Shown piece by piece: positions 29,630 to 39,487 of a DNA stretch of 44,815 nt. Each line of letters starts with the position of its first letter. Positions within the stretch are counted from its first letter, which is position 1. The translations under genes were made by a program, and so were the position numbers. Origin of the DNA: a virus; the IMG/VR virus record IMGVR_UViG_3300018082_000014, positions 1 to 44,815 of that record; one strand, given 5' to 3'. Under the pieces are notes generated by a model. It saw only the letters and a list, made by a program, of their open reading frames with translations. It was not told the origin of the DNA and did not search any database.

Positions 29630-29772
29630 TGATAATAGTCAAGTTAGAGTATTTTACTGGTAAATACAGCAACTGGCTGTGGGGTTTCTGGAATAGTGGC
29701 AGGCGAACTCGGCCGTATGTCTGGTTTGGGTGCAACGTTGGCCCTCTACTTGTTAGAGTCTGGCGTTACTAA
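29629..29772 (+). CDS. 47-residue aromatic peptide
   Basis: TAATG overlaps at both ends. Trp-rich (six Trp), with basic residues. No family recognised; coupling to portal and the next gene supports expression. Confidence 0.5.
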   Translation: MIIVKLEYFTGKYSNWLWGFWNSGRRTRPYVWFGCNVGPLLVRVWRY

Positions 29773-30113
29773 TGCTCCCCGCTAGACCTGGACCGAAGCC
29801 ACGACAGCACCCAGACGAAGTGCTCATTGAGGCACTCAAGGAGCAGTTCAAGCACGACGTCTCCATGATGGTAGACTATCTCACAGTGAATGGCCGGCCC
29901 CTGTTCCATGTTCGTCTCACCAGGGACGAGGAACTTACCAGGTTCCGTGACCCACAGACACGTGAGGAACAGCTCAAACAGATAGAAGCTCGTGAAGGCC
30001 CTGAAGCAGTGGGTAGGTACGTGAGCCGTATGTACCGACTCATGGAACAGCAGGAACAGCACGATATAGAGCTATGGAAGTCGCAACAGCAGTCCTCCTC
30101 GCAGGAGCCGTAG
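29772..30113 (+). CDS. hypothetical charged helical protein
   Basis: 113 residues, Gln/Glu/Arg-rich, largely helical with a coiled-coil C-terminal half (REEQLKQIEAREG and MYRLMEQQEQHDIELWKSQQQ). It overlaps the lysozyme-domain gene by 40 bases. A head-assembly or internal protein by position. Confidence 0.65.
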   Translation: MLPARPGPKPRQHPDEVLIEALKEQFKHDVSMMVDYLTVNGRPLFHVRLTRDEELTRFRDPQTREEQLKQIEAREGPEAVGRYVSRMYRLMEQQEQHDIELWKSQQQSSSQEP

Positions 30114-31723
30114 CTGTGGGCCTGGGCGATACCTATACCCCTAGCCAGCTAGCTGCTGCCATGCGTAAGGCAGGCTTTCCTGAATCAGTCATTTCTACTG
30201 GGGTTGCCATCTCATTTGCGGAAAGTGGTATCAGGGGCGTAAAGAGCCGTACGGACCCAAATAGCTGGGGACCTTGGCAGATCAACCGCGATGTTCACAA
30301 CATCTCCATAGAAGCTGCTAATGACCTCCAACAGTCTACCAATTATGCGTATAAGCTGTGGAAAGCCAGTGGCTGGGATCCCTGGTCGGCGTATACTGCT
30401 GGTTCCTATCAGCCCTACCTGAACTTACCTATCGAGGGCGATACCCTTGTCCGTACTGAGGGTCGTCCAGTCCGATTCACATACTCACCACGCCAGGTTA
30501 TTAGAACCGGCCAGACTGCACAGCAATTAGGACTAGCACCAGGAGTACCTGCTATGCCAAATCCTCCAGAACCATTCTCCGCGCCATTCAACCTCGACCA
30601 GGCTAAGGAGATCATCCGCAGGGCCTATATGCTCTACCCAGAGCTGATGGGCATGACAGTCCAGCCCCGCTCAACTGGTATGGAGGCAGTTGAGGCTGGT
30701 CGTACTGGCGGCCAGTTGAATCTTGGCTTTGGGATAAGTAGTGAAGCTAGGCGTGCTCAGGCAGAACTTTTCATAAATTCTTCCTCTGATGAAGCCATAC
30801 TAAGAATGGCTAATCATGCTATGGTCAATGTAGCTCCCAGGGAGCGACTAACGCTCAGCGCTGACATTACACCATTCTATAACCAGCAGGAACAGCAGCA
30901 GAAACAGCAAGCTGAGGCCGAACAGGCTAGACAGTCAACGGCTGGGATTACCGGCTACATACCGCAGCCGATAGAGCCTGATCCCCTTGAGGGTATTGAT
31001 CCCGTTACTGCTACTGGTCTGTATGATATTATGAGTGAGGTGGTTTGGGATGATCCAGATGATATTTTCCTAACAATGGGTGAAATTGCTCAGTGGTGGC
31101 GGGATAACCCTGATGCTGACCCTATAGCAGTATCTTCTGTACTGGACGCCCTTGGTAAAGCTCATGCTGAATCTATCAAGATGCAGATTGGCACTACTAG
31201 CCAGTATACATCCAGTAAGGACGCATTTGACCGTACTATGGCAGAGAACAGGCGTCAGTTTGATATTACCAGTGGTATTTCACAGGGTCAGCTAGACGTA
31301 TCTCGTGGCGGTTTGGATGAGCAGAAGAGGGCTAATGTAGAGCAGGAAAAGCAGTCCATTCGCGCTGAGTTAGCCCGACTCCAGGCAGGCCGTGCTTCCC
31401 AGGAACTAGGCGCCAGGACAGCACTAGCTGGTAGCACTCTCCCTCCAGGCACTCCATACGTGCCAGGCTACGAACCAGGCGGTGCAGCCTCCAAGCTATT
31501 TGGAGGGTATGGCGCACCCTTCACGCCAGTTGTTCCAGGTCAGGTTGACGTCTCCCTCCAGCCTACTGAGGGCGAAAATGTACTAGCTAGGGCACTAGCA
31601 GCCATGTCCAGTGGCGGTGGTGCTGGTTTGCCAGGCGCTCCTACAGTAGGTCAGGCACAACCATATTCCACACAGATCGCCCAGGAACTAGCCACACAGG
31701 CTATGAGAGGACCGAGGTACTAA
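30074..31723 (+). CDS. virion-associated lysozyme/transglycosylase-domain protein
   Basis: 549 residues. A hydrophobic N-terminus (VATAVLLAGAVAVGLG) precedes a lysozyme-like domain: AISFAESG with catalytic E50 candidate, WGPWQINRDVHN, and STNYAYKLWKASGWDPWSAYTAGSYQPYL, matching the SLT/lysozyme-like fold of phage peptidoglycan hydrolases. The remaining 400 residues are helical, Gln/Ala/Gly-rich. Such proteins are packaged and cut the wall locally during DNA entry, as T7 gp16 does. Followed two bases later by the next internal-protein gene. Confidence 0.8.
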   Translation: MEVATAVLLAGAVAVGLGDTYTPSQLAAAMRKAGFPESVISTGVAISFAESGIRGVKSRTDPNSWGPWQINRDVHNISIEAANDLQQSTNYAYKLWKASGWDPWSAYTAGSYQPYLNLPIEGDTLVRTEGRPVRFTYSPRQVIRTGQTAQQLGLAPGVPAMPNPPEPFSAPFNLDQAKEIIRRAYMLYPELMGMTVQPRSTGMEAVEAGRTGGQLNLGFGISSEARRAQAELFINSSSDEAILRMANHAMVNVAPRERLTLSADITPFYNQQEQQQKQQAEAEQARQSTAGITGYIPQPIEPDPLEGIDPVTATGLYDIMSEVVWDDPDDIFLTMGEIAQWWRDNPDADPIAVSSVLDALGKAHAESIKMQIGTTSQYTSSKDAFDRTMAENRRQFDITSGISQGQLDVSRGGLDEQKRANVEQEKQSIRAELARLQAGRASQELGARTALAGSTLPPGTPYVPGYEPGGAASKLFGGYGAPFTPVVPGQVDVSLQPTEGENVLARALAAMSSGGGAGLPGAPTVGQAQPYSTQIAQELATQAMRGPRY

Positions 31724-31724
31724 C

Positions 31725-33206
31725 ATGCCATACAGTGAGTTGCAGCCAGACGGATCAGTAGCAGTATTTACTGATGATGGTGCATATATTGGCACTGAGT
31801 CCTTCGAGCAGAATCAGGGCCTAGCTCCAGGCGGTCTAGCAGAGAGGACTAACAACTATTCCCAGCCCGACCCGCAGCAGGCAGGTGGCGATGGTGGTGC
31901 ATCTCCTGTTGGGACACCACCACTGTCGGCAAGCATGCAAACCAACGGTGGTGGTATGGTCTATGCAGACTCTACTGGCTGGTGGGGTCTCAACGCCGCA
32001 GGCCAGACCCAACACTTTACTGAACTGTGGGAGGCTCGTAACTTCGCTGAAGGCTCCCAAACATATGGCCCGGGTTCCCAGGCATATGGCTCTCCTCCAG
32101 GTACTCCTATAGGTACTAACCCTCCTGGCCCTGTAGCGACAGGCGGTGCAGGCACTTATCAGACCATCAACGGCCCCAAGACTCTCCAGCAAATGGAATC
32201 AGAACTACGCGCAGCTGGCTGGCCTGGTGGAGAGGACGTAGCCACTGCCTATGCACGTACTACTGGAGGAGCTGTTACTCCACCGGCTGGCGGTACTCTC
32301 CCAGGCACTCCCAGTGGCTCTGTTACTACCGCTCCTATCGACTTACTACGTGTCCAGAACGAGTTAGCCTACCAGCTCTACCTCCAGGATAAGCTCAACC
32401 GCCTGGAGATACCTGAGTTCCAGGCAATGGACGAACGCTCCAGGGCTGAAATCAGCTTCAATGCAGCCATTCAACAAATGAACTCCCTTGGCTACTATGT
32501 TGATCCTCAGCAGGTACGCAGCTACCTATTTGGCGGTGGCGGGCAGCCAGGAGTAGATACTACTCGTCCAACACTCCAACGTCAGCAGCTCGAACTCCAA
32601 CAGCTCGCTGAACAGCACGACTACGCCATTCGCTCAGGCCAGCTCGACCTAGCACGAGAAATCGAACGTCGTCAGGTCGCTCTTCAGGAGGAAATCCAGC
32701 GTGGTCAGTTAGCCATATCAGAAGGTGAGCTGACTGGCTACTACCAGGGAGCCGCCACCTTCCCACGTGAACAGTACACCTCCAACCTCCTGGCGAACCC
32801 TCGCACTCTAGTAGAAGGTCTCCTAGCGATGGGCCAGAATCCCCAACAGGCAGCAGGAACACTTCAGCAAACACCACTATACCGAAGCCTTACTCAGCCT
32901 TGGTTCCCACAGCAGGGCCAGCAACCACAGCAGGCGCAGATTCCCTTCACTGGTGTGGAGCGCCAGGGCGACATCATGAATCCAGCTACTGGTTGGCCTA
33001 CTGGTCCAAGCGGTTTCTCCTTTATCCAGGGTAGACAGCTACCAGTCCGACAAACGTTATCTGATATTCGTACTAACAACCCACGCATTCCACTGTATGA
33101 ATCACTAGCATCCTTTAGTGGTCAGAATCCCAACATGTTTTTTGGGGACTTTACTGAGGCCCTTCCCCAGGGTAGACTTACCCAGCAGGCGGTAGGTATA
33201 ACGTAG
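31725..33206 (+). CDS. Gln/Gly/Pro-rich internal virion protein candidate
   Basis: 493 residues, low complexity, with about 190 disordered N-terminal residues (Gly, Pro, Gln, Thr) then helical segments rich in Gln and Leu (LQRQQLELQQLAEQHDYAIRS). It sits between the lysozyme protein and the 1323-residue protein, as the inner core proteins of podoviruses do. No motif; function inferred from position. Confidence 0.55.
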   Translation: MPYSELQPDGSVAVFTDDGAYIGTESFEQNQGLAPGGLAERTNNYSQPDPQQAGGDGGASPVGTPPLSASMQTNGGGMVYADSTGWWGLNAAGQTQHFTELWEARNFAEGSQTYGPGSQAYGSPPGTPIGTNPPGPVATGGAGTYQTINGPKTLQQMESELRAAGWPGGEDVATAYARTTGGAVTPPAGGTLPGTPSGSVTTAPIDLLRVQNELAYQLYLQDKLNRLEIPEFQAMDERSRAEISFNAAIQQMNSLGYYVDPQQVRSYLFGGGGQPGVDTTRPTLQRQQLELQQLAEQHDYAIRSGQLDLAREIERRQVALQEEIQRGQLAISEGELTGYYQGAATFPREQYTSNLLANPRTLVEGLLAMGQNPQQAAGTLQQTPLYRSLTQPWFPQQGQQPQQAQIPFTGVERQGDIMNPATGWPTGPSGFSFIQGRQLPVRQTLSDIRTNNPRIPLYESLASFSGQNPNMFFGDFTEALPQGRLTQQAVGIT

Positions 33207-33214
33207 GAGTCTGA

Positions 33215-36200
33215 ATGGCTGGATTTGAGAATACACGGCGCTATCAGTCCCGCCAGCAGCAGATCAGTGTCCAGCGTATGCGAGAGGACACAGCAAGGCA
33301 GGCACAGGAGGCGCAGCAGGCTGAACAGCAGCGTCTCCTAGAGGAACGTCAACGCCAAGCTCAACAGCTGAACTGGTTCCAAAGAGCACTCGAAGTACCA
33401 GCTCTACCAGGAGCCATAGTGCAGACAGCATTAGGTATCCGCTCCAACGAGGGAGTCACACCATTAGCGGCATCACTGGCACGGTTAGGTGGACGTAATG
33501 TTCAGAGACCCAATGTGGAAACCTTCCTCCAGCAAAGAGGAATGGGCGAGGGACCTGCTATCCAGACTCCTCTGGGGCACCTTACTGGTCGTGGCATCCT
33601 GGGGTTTGCTGGTGATATTGCTACTGATCCTATAACCTGGTTGTTCCCAGGCAGTCAAGTAAATAAGGCAGCACAGGCAGTTGAAAAGGTCAAACTAGCT
33701 AGTAGTCTAGCAGGCGACGTACTCCCCAGGATGCTCACTATCCAGGACGCACTCCAGGCATCCCAGCCAACCAGCACAGTGGAGAAGCTAGGTGCTCGCT
33801 TGGGGCAGGTCAAACAGCCACAAGCTGAACGAGCACTGTCTACACTCAACCTCATTAGTCCAGGTATACTGCAGAAATCTCCTATCGCTCAGGTAGTAGG
33901 TCGGGCATATGAGTCAGTCCTGGATGCTCGCCAGTCGTTCAAGATACCCAGACTAGCCAGGTTCCAGCAACTGCTACCCGAGAATGTAATCCAGGGAGTA
34001 GCTCCTAATCAGCCTAACGTACTAACTACGGGGGGTAGACTACCAGGCCAGGCTACTACTGGTGGACTCACAGCCATTCCGTTTGGTACAGTGGCCGAAT
34101 CACGTTTCCCTGAACGCCTGGCTGGTACTGAGATACGCCCAGCTCTTGACTACGCCAACAGAGTACTCGACGATGAGATGGGCCGCTACCAGCCACTACT
34201 AAGATCGCTGCCTAAGTTAGTACAGAAGCAGTTCGAGCTTGCAGGTGGTCCACTAGAAAGATACTTCCCCAGGGTTGCGCGTCACATAGCTACTGGTGAC
34301 ATTATTGCTATGAACCAGTTTGGCAAACCGGTCGGCGGTCAAAGAGCGTTCCAGAAACTTCGCCAGTTCGACACTATCGAGCAGGGGATCGCCAGTGGAG
34401 AATGGGAGTACATTACCGATCCAGTCAAGGCTCTTGGCGCTCACATAGACGACGTGGAAGAGAAGATCGCACAGATGCAACTCATCAAAGAACTTCTCCC
34501 TCTGGCTAAGGTGTTTGATCCAGTCAGACAGCTTGCTCTTCGTGGACAGCGTATAGAGACACGAGCAGGTCTAAAATCTCTCAGTCAGGCCATGCGGGAT
34601 ATTCGTGCTGGTACAGCTACTGCTGATACCGCACAGTTCCTTGAACAAAACTACCCTGACATATACCAGGAGCTGGTCAATCGAGGCGGGGTCACGAAGA
34701 TACCTGGACAGGCAGCCATACCAACACAAGCAGCCATACCAGCTACTACGCTGGCTTTTACTACCCAACGACTGACTCGACAGCAGGCTATTGACTTGAT
34801 AGGTGAGATCACCCGTGCGCCACCGGCAGGACTTTCCAGTCCATTTGGCAGTGCTGGCAGCAGGTTCCCCAATATGCTACACAGGAATCCAGATGGTTCC
34901 TATGTTGTTCGGGTACGGGATTATGTGAAAAATACTAGTGAGCAGGTAACCAGCTTGGATGAATGGAAAGCTAGGTTTGGTGACCAGTTTGGACTTACTC
35001 CATCACCTACAGTCCCAACAGTCCCAGTTTCGCCTCCAGTAGCCCCAGTAGTTGGTGCATCCTATGCGTTTGCTCCACTCAACCGTCAGGGCAGGCAGGC
35101 AGTAGGCAAGTTACAGGTCAGCGCTCGTACAGCAGGTAGAGCAAATATAGCTCGCCTTGGCGGCGAGATTAGTGCCGGCACTGAGCAGGCTATCCGCGCA
35201 GGTCGTGTGGAGCTATCCAAGGCAGGTCATCAGGGAGTCAGCTTCCTCAAGGACCTATGGTTCACCCCCACTGAAGGTAAGGAGATAGCCGACATTCTTA
35301 CCGCTCAGGCTCCTGCCGCTCTCACAGCCCTACGTACTCCTACCGCAGCGCTTCGCACTATTATGACTGTAGTAGACTTCTCTGGTGCCATGATCCAGGG
35401 TCTACCAGGCCTGATGCGTGATCCCCGAGCGTTCCTTACCGCATTAGGCAAGAGCTTTGAAGCGTGGGCCAACCCAGAGTCGTTCTCTAAATATGCTGCC
35501 GAACAGGTCAACCAGTATACCTGGTCCAAAATCCCTGTTACTCTAGTCACTGGCGGTGAGAGTGAGTTTGGCCTTATTCAGCGTAGTCTGTTCGACCAGC
35601 CAGGCCCTATTGCGCAGAAGGTCGAGCCGCAGCTCAGTCGGTTTCAGCGTTCCTTCACTGTATTCGGCGATATTCTCCGTACCGAATGGGCCAAGGGTTT
35701 ACTACCTACTGTCGAGAAGTCCGGCGACACAGCCCTTCGAGAGGCTGCTAACTTCATCGACCACGCCACAGGCGTTATCTCCTCTCGTGGTATGGGCATC
35801 CGTCCCACCCAGCGAGCTTGGGAAGGTACTGTGTTTTTCTTCGCTCCCCGTTACCTAAGATCGTCCCTGGCGGTAGTAGGAGATATGCTCAGTGGTGGAG
35901 TCCAAAGAGATGAAGCACTCAAAACACTAGGTTCTATGCTGTTCGTAGGTACAGCCTGGTACAACGCTCTCTCTCGTGCTACTGGCCAGGAACCTATCAA
36001 CGACCCCTCAGACAGCCGCTTTATGACTCTCCAGGTGGGAGACCAGCGCATTGGTATCGGCTCTACATGGGTCAGCCTAGCTCGTCTAGCCGCCAGGATC
36101 GCCATCGACCCCAAGACTGGTCAGTATGACCCAGGCCGTATATTGGACCTGGACGCTGATAACCCTATATTCGAGTTCTGGCGTGGTCGTCTCCCTCCAG

Positions 36201-37186
36201 CTACCAGTGCTGTCTGGGACGTAATCCAGGGCGAGTCATTCTCAGGATATCCAGTAACCGACTCCGTGTGGGACGCACTCAAATATGCTGGCACGAAGTT
36301 CTTACCATTCTCAGTTCAGGGCATCATAGAGACAGGTCTCCAGGGAGCTCCAGTGGCAGCAGGGCAGCTAGGTACTGAGTTCGGCGCTGGCTTCGTAGGT
36401 CTGCGCTCCTTCCCTGCCAGGTACGAGGAACAGTTAGACCGAACTGCCACCCAGCAGTTCGGTGCTCCTTTCGACCAACTTCCACCAGCTCAAAAGGCAG
36501 CATTGCTCAACCAGCCGCAGTTCGCCGAACGTCAACCATCACCAGGCCAACGGGGAGAACGGGCCAGGGATCTCCGCGACATCTTTGGTACTCGTGAGCA
36601 GGAGATCACTCGTTACGCCCAGCTAGTAGAGTCTGGCGCGCTCACCAAGGAGAACTTCCGTGAACGTGTCAGTGAAATAGATGCTGATCTCGGCGCACAG
36701 CTAGAACGTGTAGAACCCAAGCAGCCTGGTAGGCTGGCCATTCCATTAGAGCAGTCCCGCCAGGACTATCTAGCTATACTCCATCAAAAGGATGAGTTTG
36801 GTCAGACTCGCTTCGACGAAGCCGAACAGTTCCTGGAAACTCTTCCAGCTGAGGTGCGGGACTACATTGATGAGCAGCGCGAGATGCGTAACCTCCAATT
36901 ACCAGAACCGGCGTCCTCCTTGATGGAGGAACTACGTCAGGCTCGTATAGCACTCCGTCCCTACAGGGATATACTAGACCAGGTCCTAAAACAGCGGGGC
37001 CTCCTGGACGAATACCAGGCTATGAGTCCAGCCCAGAGAGAGTCCTTCGTCAACTCTCGGCGGTTCAACCGCATACAGAGTGATGTTACCAGACGTAAAG
37101 AACTCTGGCGTAGGCGCAATCCCAAAGGAGACCAGTACTTAGTGGACTGGTACGGCCTCCAACCAATCAGAGGGAGGCGGCGTTAG
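33215..37186 (+). CDS. very large internal virion protein (ejection protein candidate)
   Basis: 1323 residues, the longest protein of the genome. It opens with a Gln/Arg-rich coiled coil (QRLLEERQRQAQQLNWFQRAL). LGFAGDIATDPITWLFPG at about residue 130 is a motif seen in large phage polyproteins of this position. Later regions are helical with weakly hydrophobic stretches (LRTIMTVVDFSGAMIQGLPGLM) and a charged C-terminus. It precedes the scaffold and capsid genes, unlike a tape measure, which normally follows tail tube genes. A T7 gp16-like or P22-like ejection role is the best inference; a tape-measure role cannot be excluded. Confidence 0.6.
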   Translation: MAGFENTRRYQSRQQQISVQRMREDTARQAQEAQQAEQQRLLEERQRQAQQLNWFQRALEVPALPGAIVQTALGIRSNEGVTPLAASLARLGGRNVQRPNVETFLQQRGMGEGPAIQTPLGHLTGRGILGFAGDIATDPITWLFPGSQVNKAAQAVEKVKLASSLAGDVLPRMLTIQDALQASQPTSTVEKLGARLGQVKQPQAERALSTLNLISPGILQKSPIAQVVGRAYESVLDARQSFKIPRLARFQQLLPENVIQGVAPNQPNVLTTGGRLPGQATTGGLTAIPFGTVAESRFPERLAGTEIRPALDYANRVLDDEMGRYQPLLRSLPKLVQKQFELAGGPLERYFPRVARHIATGDIIAMNQFGKPVGGQRAFQKLRQFDTIEQGIASGEWEYITDPVKALGAHIDDVEEKIAQMQLIKELLPLAKVFDPVRQLALRGQRIETRAGLKSLSQAMRDIRAGTATADTAQFLEQNYPDIYQELVNRGGVTKIPGQAAIPTQAAIPATTLAFTTQRLTRQQAIDLIGEITRAPPAGLSSPFGSAGSRFPNMLHRNPDGSYVVRVRDYVKNTSEQVTSLDEWKARFGDQFGLTPSPTVPTVPVSPPVAPVVGASYAFAPLNRQGRQAVGKLQVSARTAGRANIARLGGEISAGTEQAIRAGRVELSKAGHQGVSFLKDLWFTPTEGKEIADILTAQAPAALTALRTPTAALRTIMTVVDFSGAMIQGLPGLMRDPRAFLTALGKSFEAWANPESFSKYAAEQVNQYTWSKIPVTLVTGGESEFGLIQRSLFDQPGPIAQKVEPQLSRFQRSFTVFGDILRTEWAKGLLPTVEKSGDTALREAANFIDHATGVISSRGMGIRPTQRAWEGTVFFFAPRYLRSSLAVVGDMLSGGVQRDEALKTLGSMLFVGTAWYNALSRATGQEPINDPSDSRFMTLQVGDQRIGIGSTWVSLARLAARIAIDPKTGQYDPGRILDLDADNPIFEFWRGRLPPATSAVWDVIQGESFSGYPVTDSVWDALKYAGTKFLPFSVQGIIETGLQGAPVAAGQLGTEFGAGFVGLRSFPARYEEQLDRTATQQFGAPFDQLPPAQKAALLNQPQFAERQPSPGQRGERARDLRDIFGTREQEITRYAQLVESGALTKENFRERVSEIDADLGAQLERVEPKQPGRLAIPLEQSRQDYLAILHQKDEFGQTRFDEAEQFLETLPAEVRDYIDEQREMRNLQLPEPASSLMEELRQARIALRPYRDILDQVLKQRGLLDEYQAMSPAQRESFVNSRRFNRIQSDVTRRKELWRRRNPKGDQYLVDWYGLQPIRGRRR

Positions 37187-37237
37187 GGCACAACTAGGCA
37201 CAACTAGGCACAACTAGGGGGCAACTAGGCACAACTA
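37187..37237 (+). repeat. 10-base tandem repeats before the scaffold/capsid promoter
   Basis: GGCACAACTA at 37187-37196, 37197-37206, 37207-37216 and 37228-37237, with an imperfect copy lacking CA between them. The array ends 7 bases before the -35 box. Confidence 0.85.
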
Positions 37238-37244
37238 GGCGGAC

Positions 37245-37274
37245 TTGACACGCATGATAGCTCCGTGCTATCCT
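37245..37274 (+). promoter_or_regulatory. scaffold/capsid promoter with inverted repeat over the -10
   Basis: TTGACA (37245-37250), 18 bases, TATCCT (37269-37274) with TGC before the -10. GATAGC (37256-37261) and GCTATC (37267-37272) form an inverted repeat overlapping the -10. It gives the scaffold and capsid genes their own transcription start. Confidence 0.72.
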
Positions 37275-37294
37275 CTTGGACAGGAGGCTCTTCT

Positions 37295-38068
37295 ATGACA
37301 GTTGAACGGCAGGAACCCCAACCAGATGGTGGACAGTTACCTGTTCCTACCAAGGAGCAGATTGCTGCGTACTTAGCTCAGGCCAGCCATGATGAACTCA
37401 AAACTATCCCTGAGTATAACAAACGATTCCAAACCGTAATCGCTGATGCTCGTACCGAGGCCCAGCGCATCCGTGACGAAGCCCAACAGTCTCTCCAAGA
37501 GGACCAGCGTCTCGCTTACTTTGAGCGCTCCATGATGGGAATGTCTGAGCCGCAACGGCTCCAAGCTCTCCAGAACCCTGATTATGCGCATGCCTGGGCA
37601 CAGATTCAGGAACGTCGTACTGGTCGTGTTGACATCAATCAGATACGTCTAGATGCTATTATCGATGCAATGGAGTCATTCAAGTCTGAGTTCTCTCAAG
37701 AACCAGGGTTCGAGGATTTTGACTGGTCTAAGTTCGAGAACGAGAAGTCTCCATCTAAAGCACTCCAACATATTATTAGTCATGGCACTGCCAAGGAGCG
37801 AGCATCTATGAGCAGCTCATTAGATGAAGAAATCCAGGCGAAGGTAAGCGAAGCGCTGGTAGCCAGAGGAATGGCTCGCCCCCAACCCGACGTACTCCCT
37901 CCTAGTGGTGCAGGAAGGTCGATGGACTATAACGCACTTATGCAGCTCAGTCCTGACACTCGTGAGGACTTTCGCAAGAAGAACTCTGACGAGTATGATG
38001 CTATTGTGAATGTCCATCTAGCTGCTCGTGAAGCTCGTGGCCTTCAACGCCTAGATCAAGTGAGATAA
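37295..38068 (+). CDS. scaffolding protein
   Basis: 257 residues from ATG 37295, chosen for GGAGG 7 bases upstream. The predicted start of transcription is near 37281. Acidic and highly helical, with a coiled coil at about 45-75 (VIADARTEAQRIRDEAQQSLQEDQ) and a basic/charged C-terminus (REARGLQRLDQVR) like that which contacts coat protein. It is directly before the YkgJ-like gene and the capsid gene. Scaffolds guide prohead assembly and leave afterwards. Identity by composition and position. Confidence 0.75.
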   Translation: MTVERQEPQPDGGQLPVPTKEQIAAYLAQASHDELKTIPEYNKRFQTVIADARTEAQRIRDEAQQSLQEDQRLAYFERSMMGMSEPQRLQALQNPDYAHAWAQIQERRTGRVDINQIRLDAIIDAMESFKSEFSQEPGFEDFDWSKFENEKSPSKALQHIISHGTAKERASMSSSLDEEIQAKVSEALVARGMARPQPDVLPPSGAGRSMDYNALMQLSPDTREDFRKKNSDEYDAIVNVHLAAREARGLQRLDQVR

Positions 38069-38073
38069 GCCAC

Positions 38074-38625
38074 TTGTCCATTCGTATTGGTTCCTGCCTC
38101 GGTTGTGGACAGCACTGCTGTTCTCTTATTGGCCTACCCTGGACGCCTTACACGCAGGTCATGGGTAGCCAGTTGATCAGCCGCCTCCCGCTCAAGAACA
38201 TCCCATATGAGCGGGTAATAGCACAGAACTGGTCCGATTATCGCAAGTGGCTGTCCTACCACAATATCGACTCATACTGGGAAGGTGACACCCTCTCCGA
38301 TGGCTCACCAACCAGTACCACCACGTTAGTTGTATCGGCCCCGAAGGACGGCGTACTCCTTGACCCCGCTGGTCGGGTAGTCCCCCAGGTTTTCGGTGGG
38401 AAGCAGGCACTGATTCTCCTCAGCCTGCGCTGTAAGTTCCTCCAGGACGATGGTTCATGCGGAGTGTACGGGACTCCTGAGAGGCCCGACATTTGTGCTG
38501 AGTGGCCGTCACAGCCCTGGGAACTCCAGACGCTCGATGAGGCAGGTCAGGCTGCCTGTGGTTACTCGTTTATACCCACCAAACCCGGAGGAACAAACAG
38601 ATGGCCGTCACAGGCATCAGTGTAA
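38074..38625 (+). CDS. YkgJ-family CxxCxxxCC metal/Fe-S binding protein
   Basis: 183 residues from a TTG, the only start that keeps the N-terminal Cys motif. CLGCGQHCC (C8, C11, C15, C16), then CKFLQDDGSCGVYGTPERPDIC, matches the YkgJ (zinc- or iron-chelating, UPF0153) pattern: C..L....CsIY..RP..C. In bacteria these proteins are poorly understood and bind zinc or an Fe-S cluster. Here the gene lies between scaffold and capsid and overlaps the capsid start by 25 bases, so it is transcribed with head genes. A role in head assembly, modification or metal handling is unproven. Confidence 0.75.
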   Translation: MSIRIGSCLGCGQHCCSLIGLPWTPYTQVMGSQLISRLPLKNIPYERVIAQNWSDYRKWLSYHNIDSYWEGDTLSDGSPTSTTTLVVSAPKDGVLLDPAGRVVPQVFGGKQALILLSLRCKFLQDDGSCGVYGTPERPDICAEWPSQPWELQTLDEAGQAACGYSFIPTKPGGTNRWPSQASV

Positions 38626-39479
38626 CAGAACTCGCCAACTGGATACCCGAACTCTGGTCCGATGAAACACTCGGCGCAATCCAGCACGCAACTCGAATAG
38701 CAGATACCGCCAGTCGTCGCTATGAGCGTATGCTCAAATTCGGCGATACTCTCAATATCCCTCGCCGCAGCAACCTGACTATTGGCACAAAGTCCGAGGA
38801 CACTGTAGTCACCTTCGAGGCTATTACTGAAGGCGTACAGCAGATCACCGTCACTACGCACCAGTACGTGGCTATCCGTGTAGATGATCGTGGCGAAGTA
38901 CAAAGCAAGTACGCAGTCCGCTCTGCATACACTGAGAACATGGGCTATGTCCTAGCCAGAGGGATGGATACCAATATTGCTGCCTTGTTCCAGAACTACT
39001 CCCAGGTAGTAGGAACGTTGGGTGCTGAGCTTACTGACGACAACCTCAGTGAAGCATACAAGCTCCTCCAGCAGGCCAGCGCTCCTGATTCTCCACGCTA
39101 CCTACCCATGTCTCCCGGTGGTGTAGTTGGTCTTCAGAAGGTCGATGCTTACCGCAACCAGATGTATGGCGGCTCTACTGAGTGGATCAAGGCAGGCGTT
39201 CCCCTCCGTCGCATCTATGGTGCAGCGCTTATAGAGACCAACCTACTGAGAGCGGCTGCTGCTGGTCAGGCTGACGCAGCTATGTACCATCAGGATCAGA
39301 ACGCACTCATTGTCCAAATCACACCTACTCCTGTACTCCTACACAATCCCGAAGTGATTGAGTGGCAGGTAGTTATGCACCAACTCTACGGCAGTGCGGA
39401 GATCAACCGCCCGCCCGAGACGGCTGGTGGCGGTACTGCAGTCGATACGTGGGGAACACTTTTACGGACTCTTCAATAG
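38601..39479 (+). CDS. major capsid protein
   Basis: 292 residues, ATG with GGAGG 9 bases upstream. It follows scaffold, as expected. It begins with helices (VTELANWIPELWSDETLGAIQHATRIADTAS), then a beta region (GDTLNIPRRSNLTIGTKSED) like the E-loop and P-domain of HK97-fold coat proteins. AIRVDDRGEVQSKYAVRSAYTENMGYVLARGMDTNIAALF resembles N4-gp56/P22-type coat subunits. It would form the icosahedral shell. No protease gene was seen nearby, in line with scaffold leaving intact. Confidence 0.85.
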   Translation: MAVTGISVTELANWIPELWSDETLGAIQHATRIADTASRRYERMLKFGDTLNIPRRSNLTIGTKSEDTVVTFEAITEGVQQITVTTHQYVAIRVDDRGEVQSKYAVRSAYTENMGYVLARGMDTNIAALFQNYSQVVGTLGAELTDDNLSEAYKLLQQASAPDSPRYLPMSPGGVVGLQKVDAYRNQMYGGSTEWIKAGVPLRRIYGAALIETNLLRAAAAGQADAAMYHQDQNALIVQITPTPVLLHNPEVIEWQVVMHQLYGSAEINRPPETAGGGTAVDTWGTLLRTLQ

Positions 39480-39487
39480 AGGGTAAG

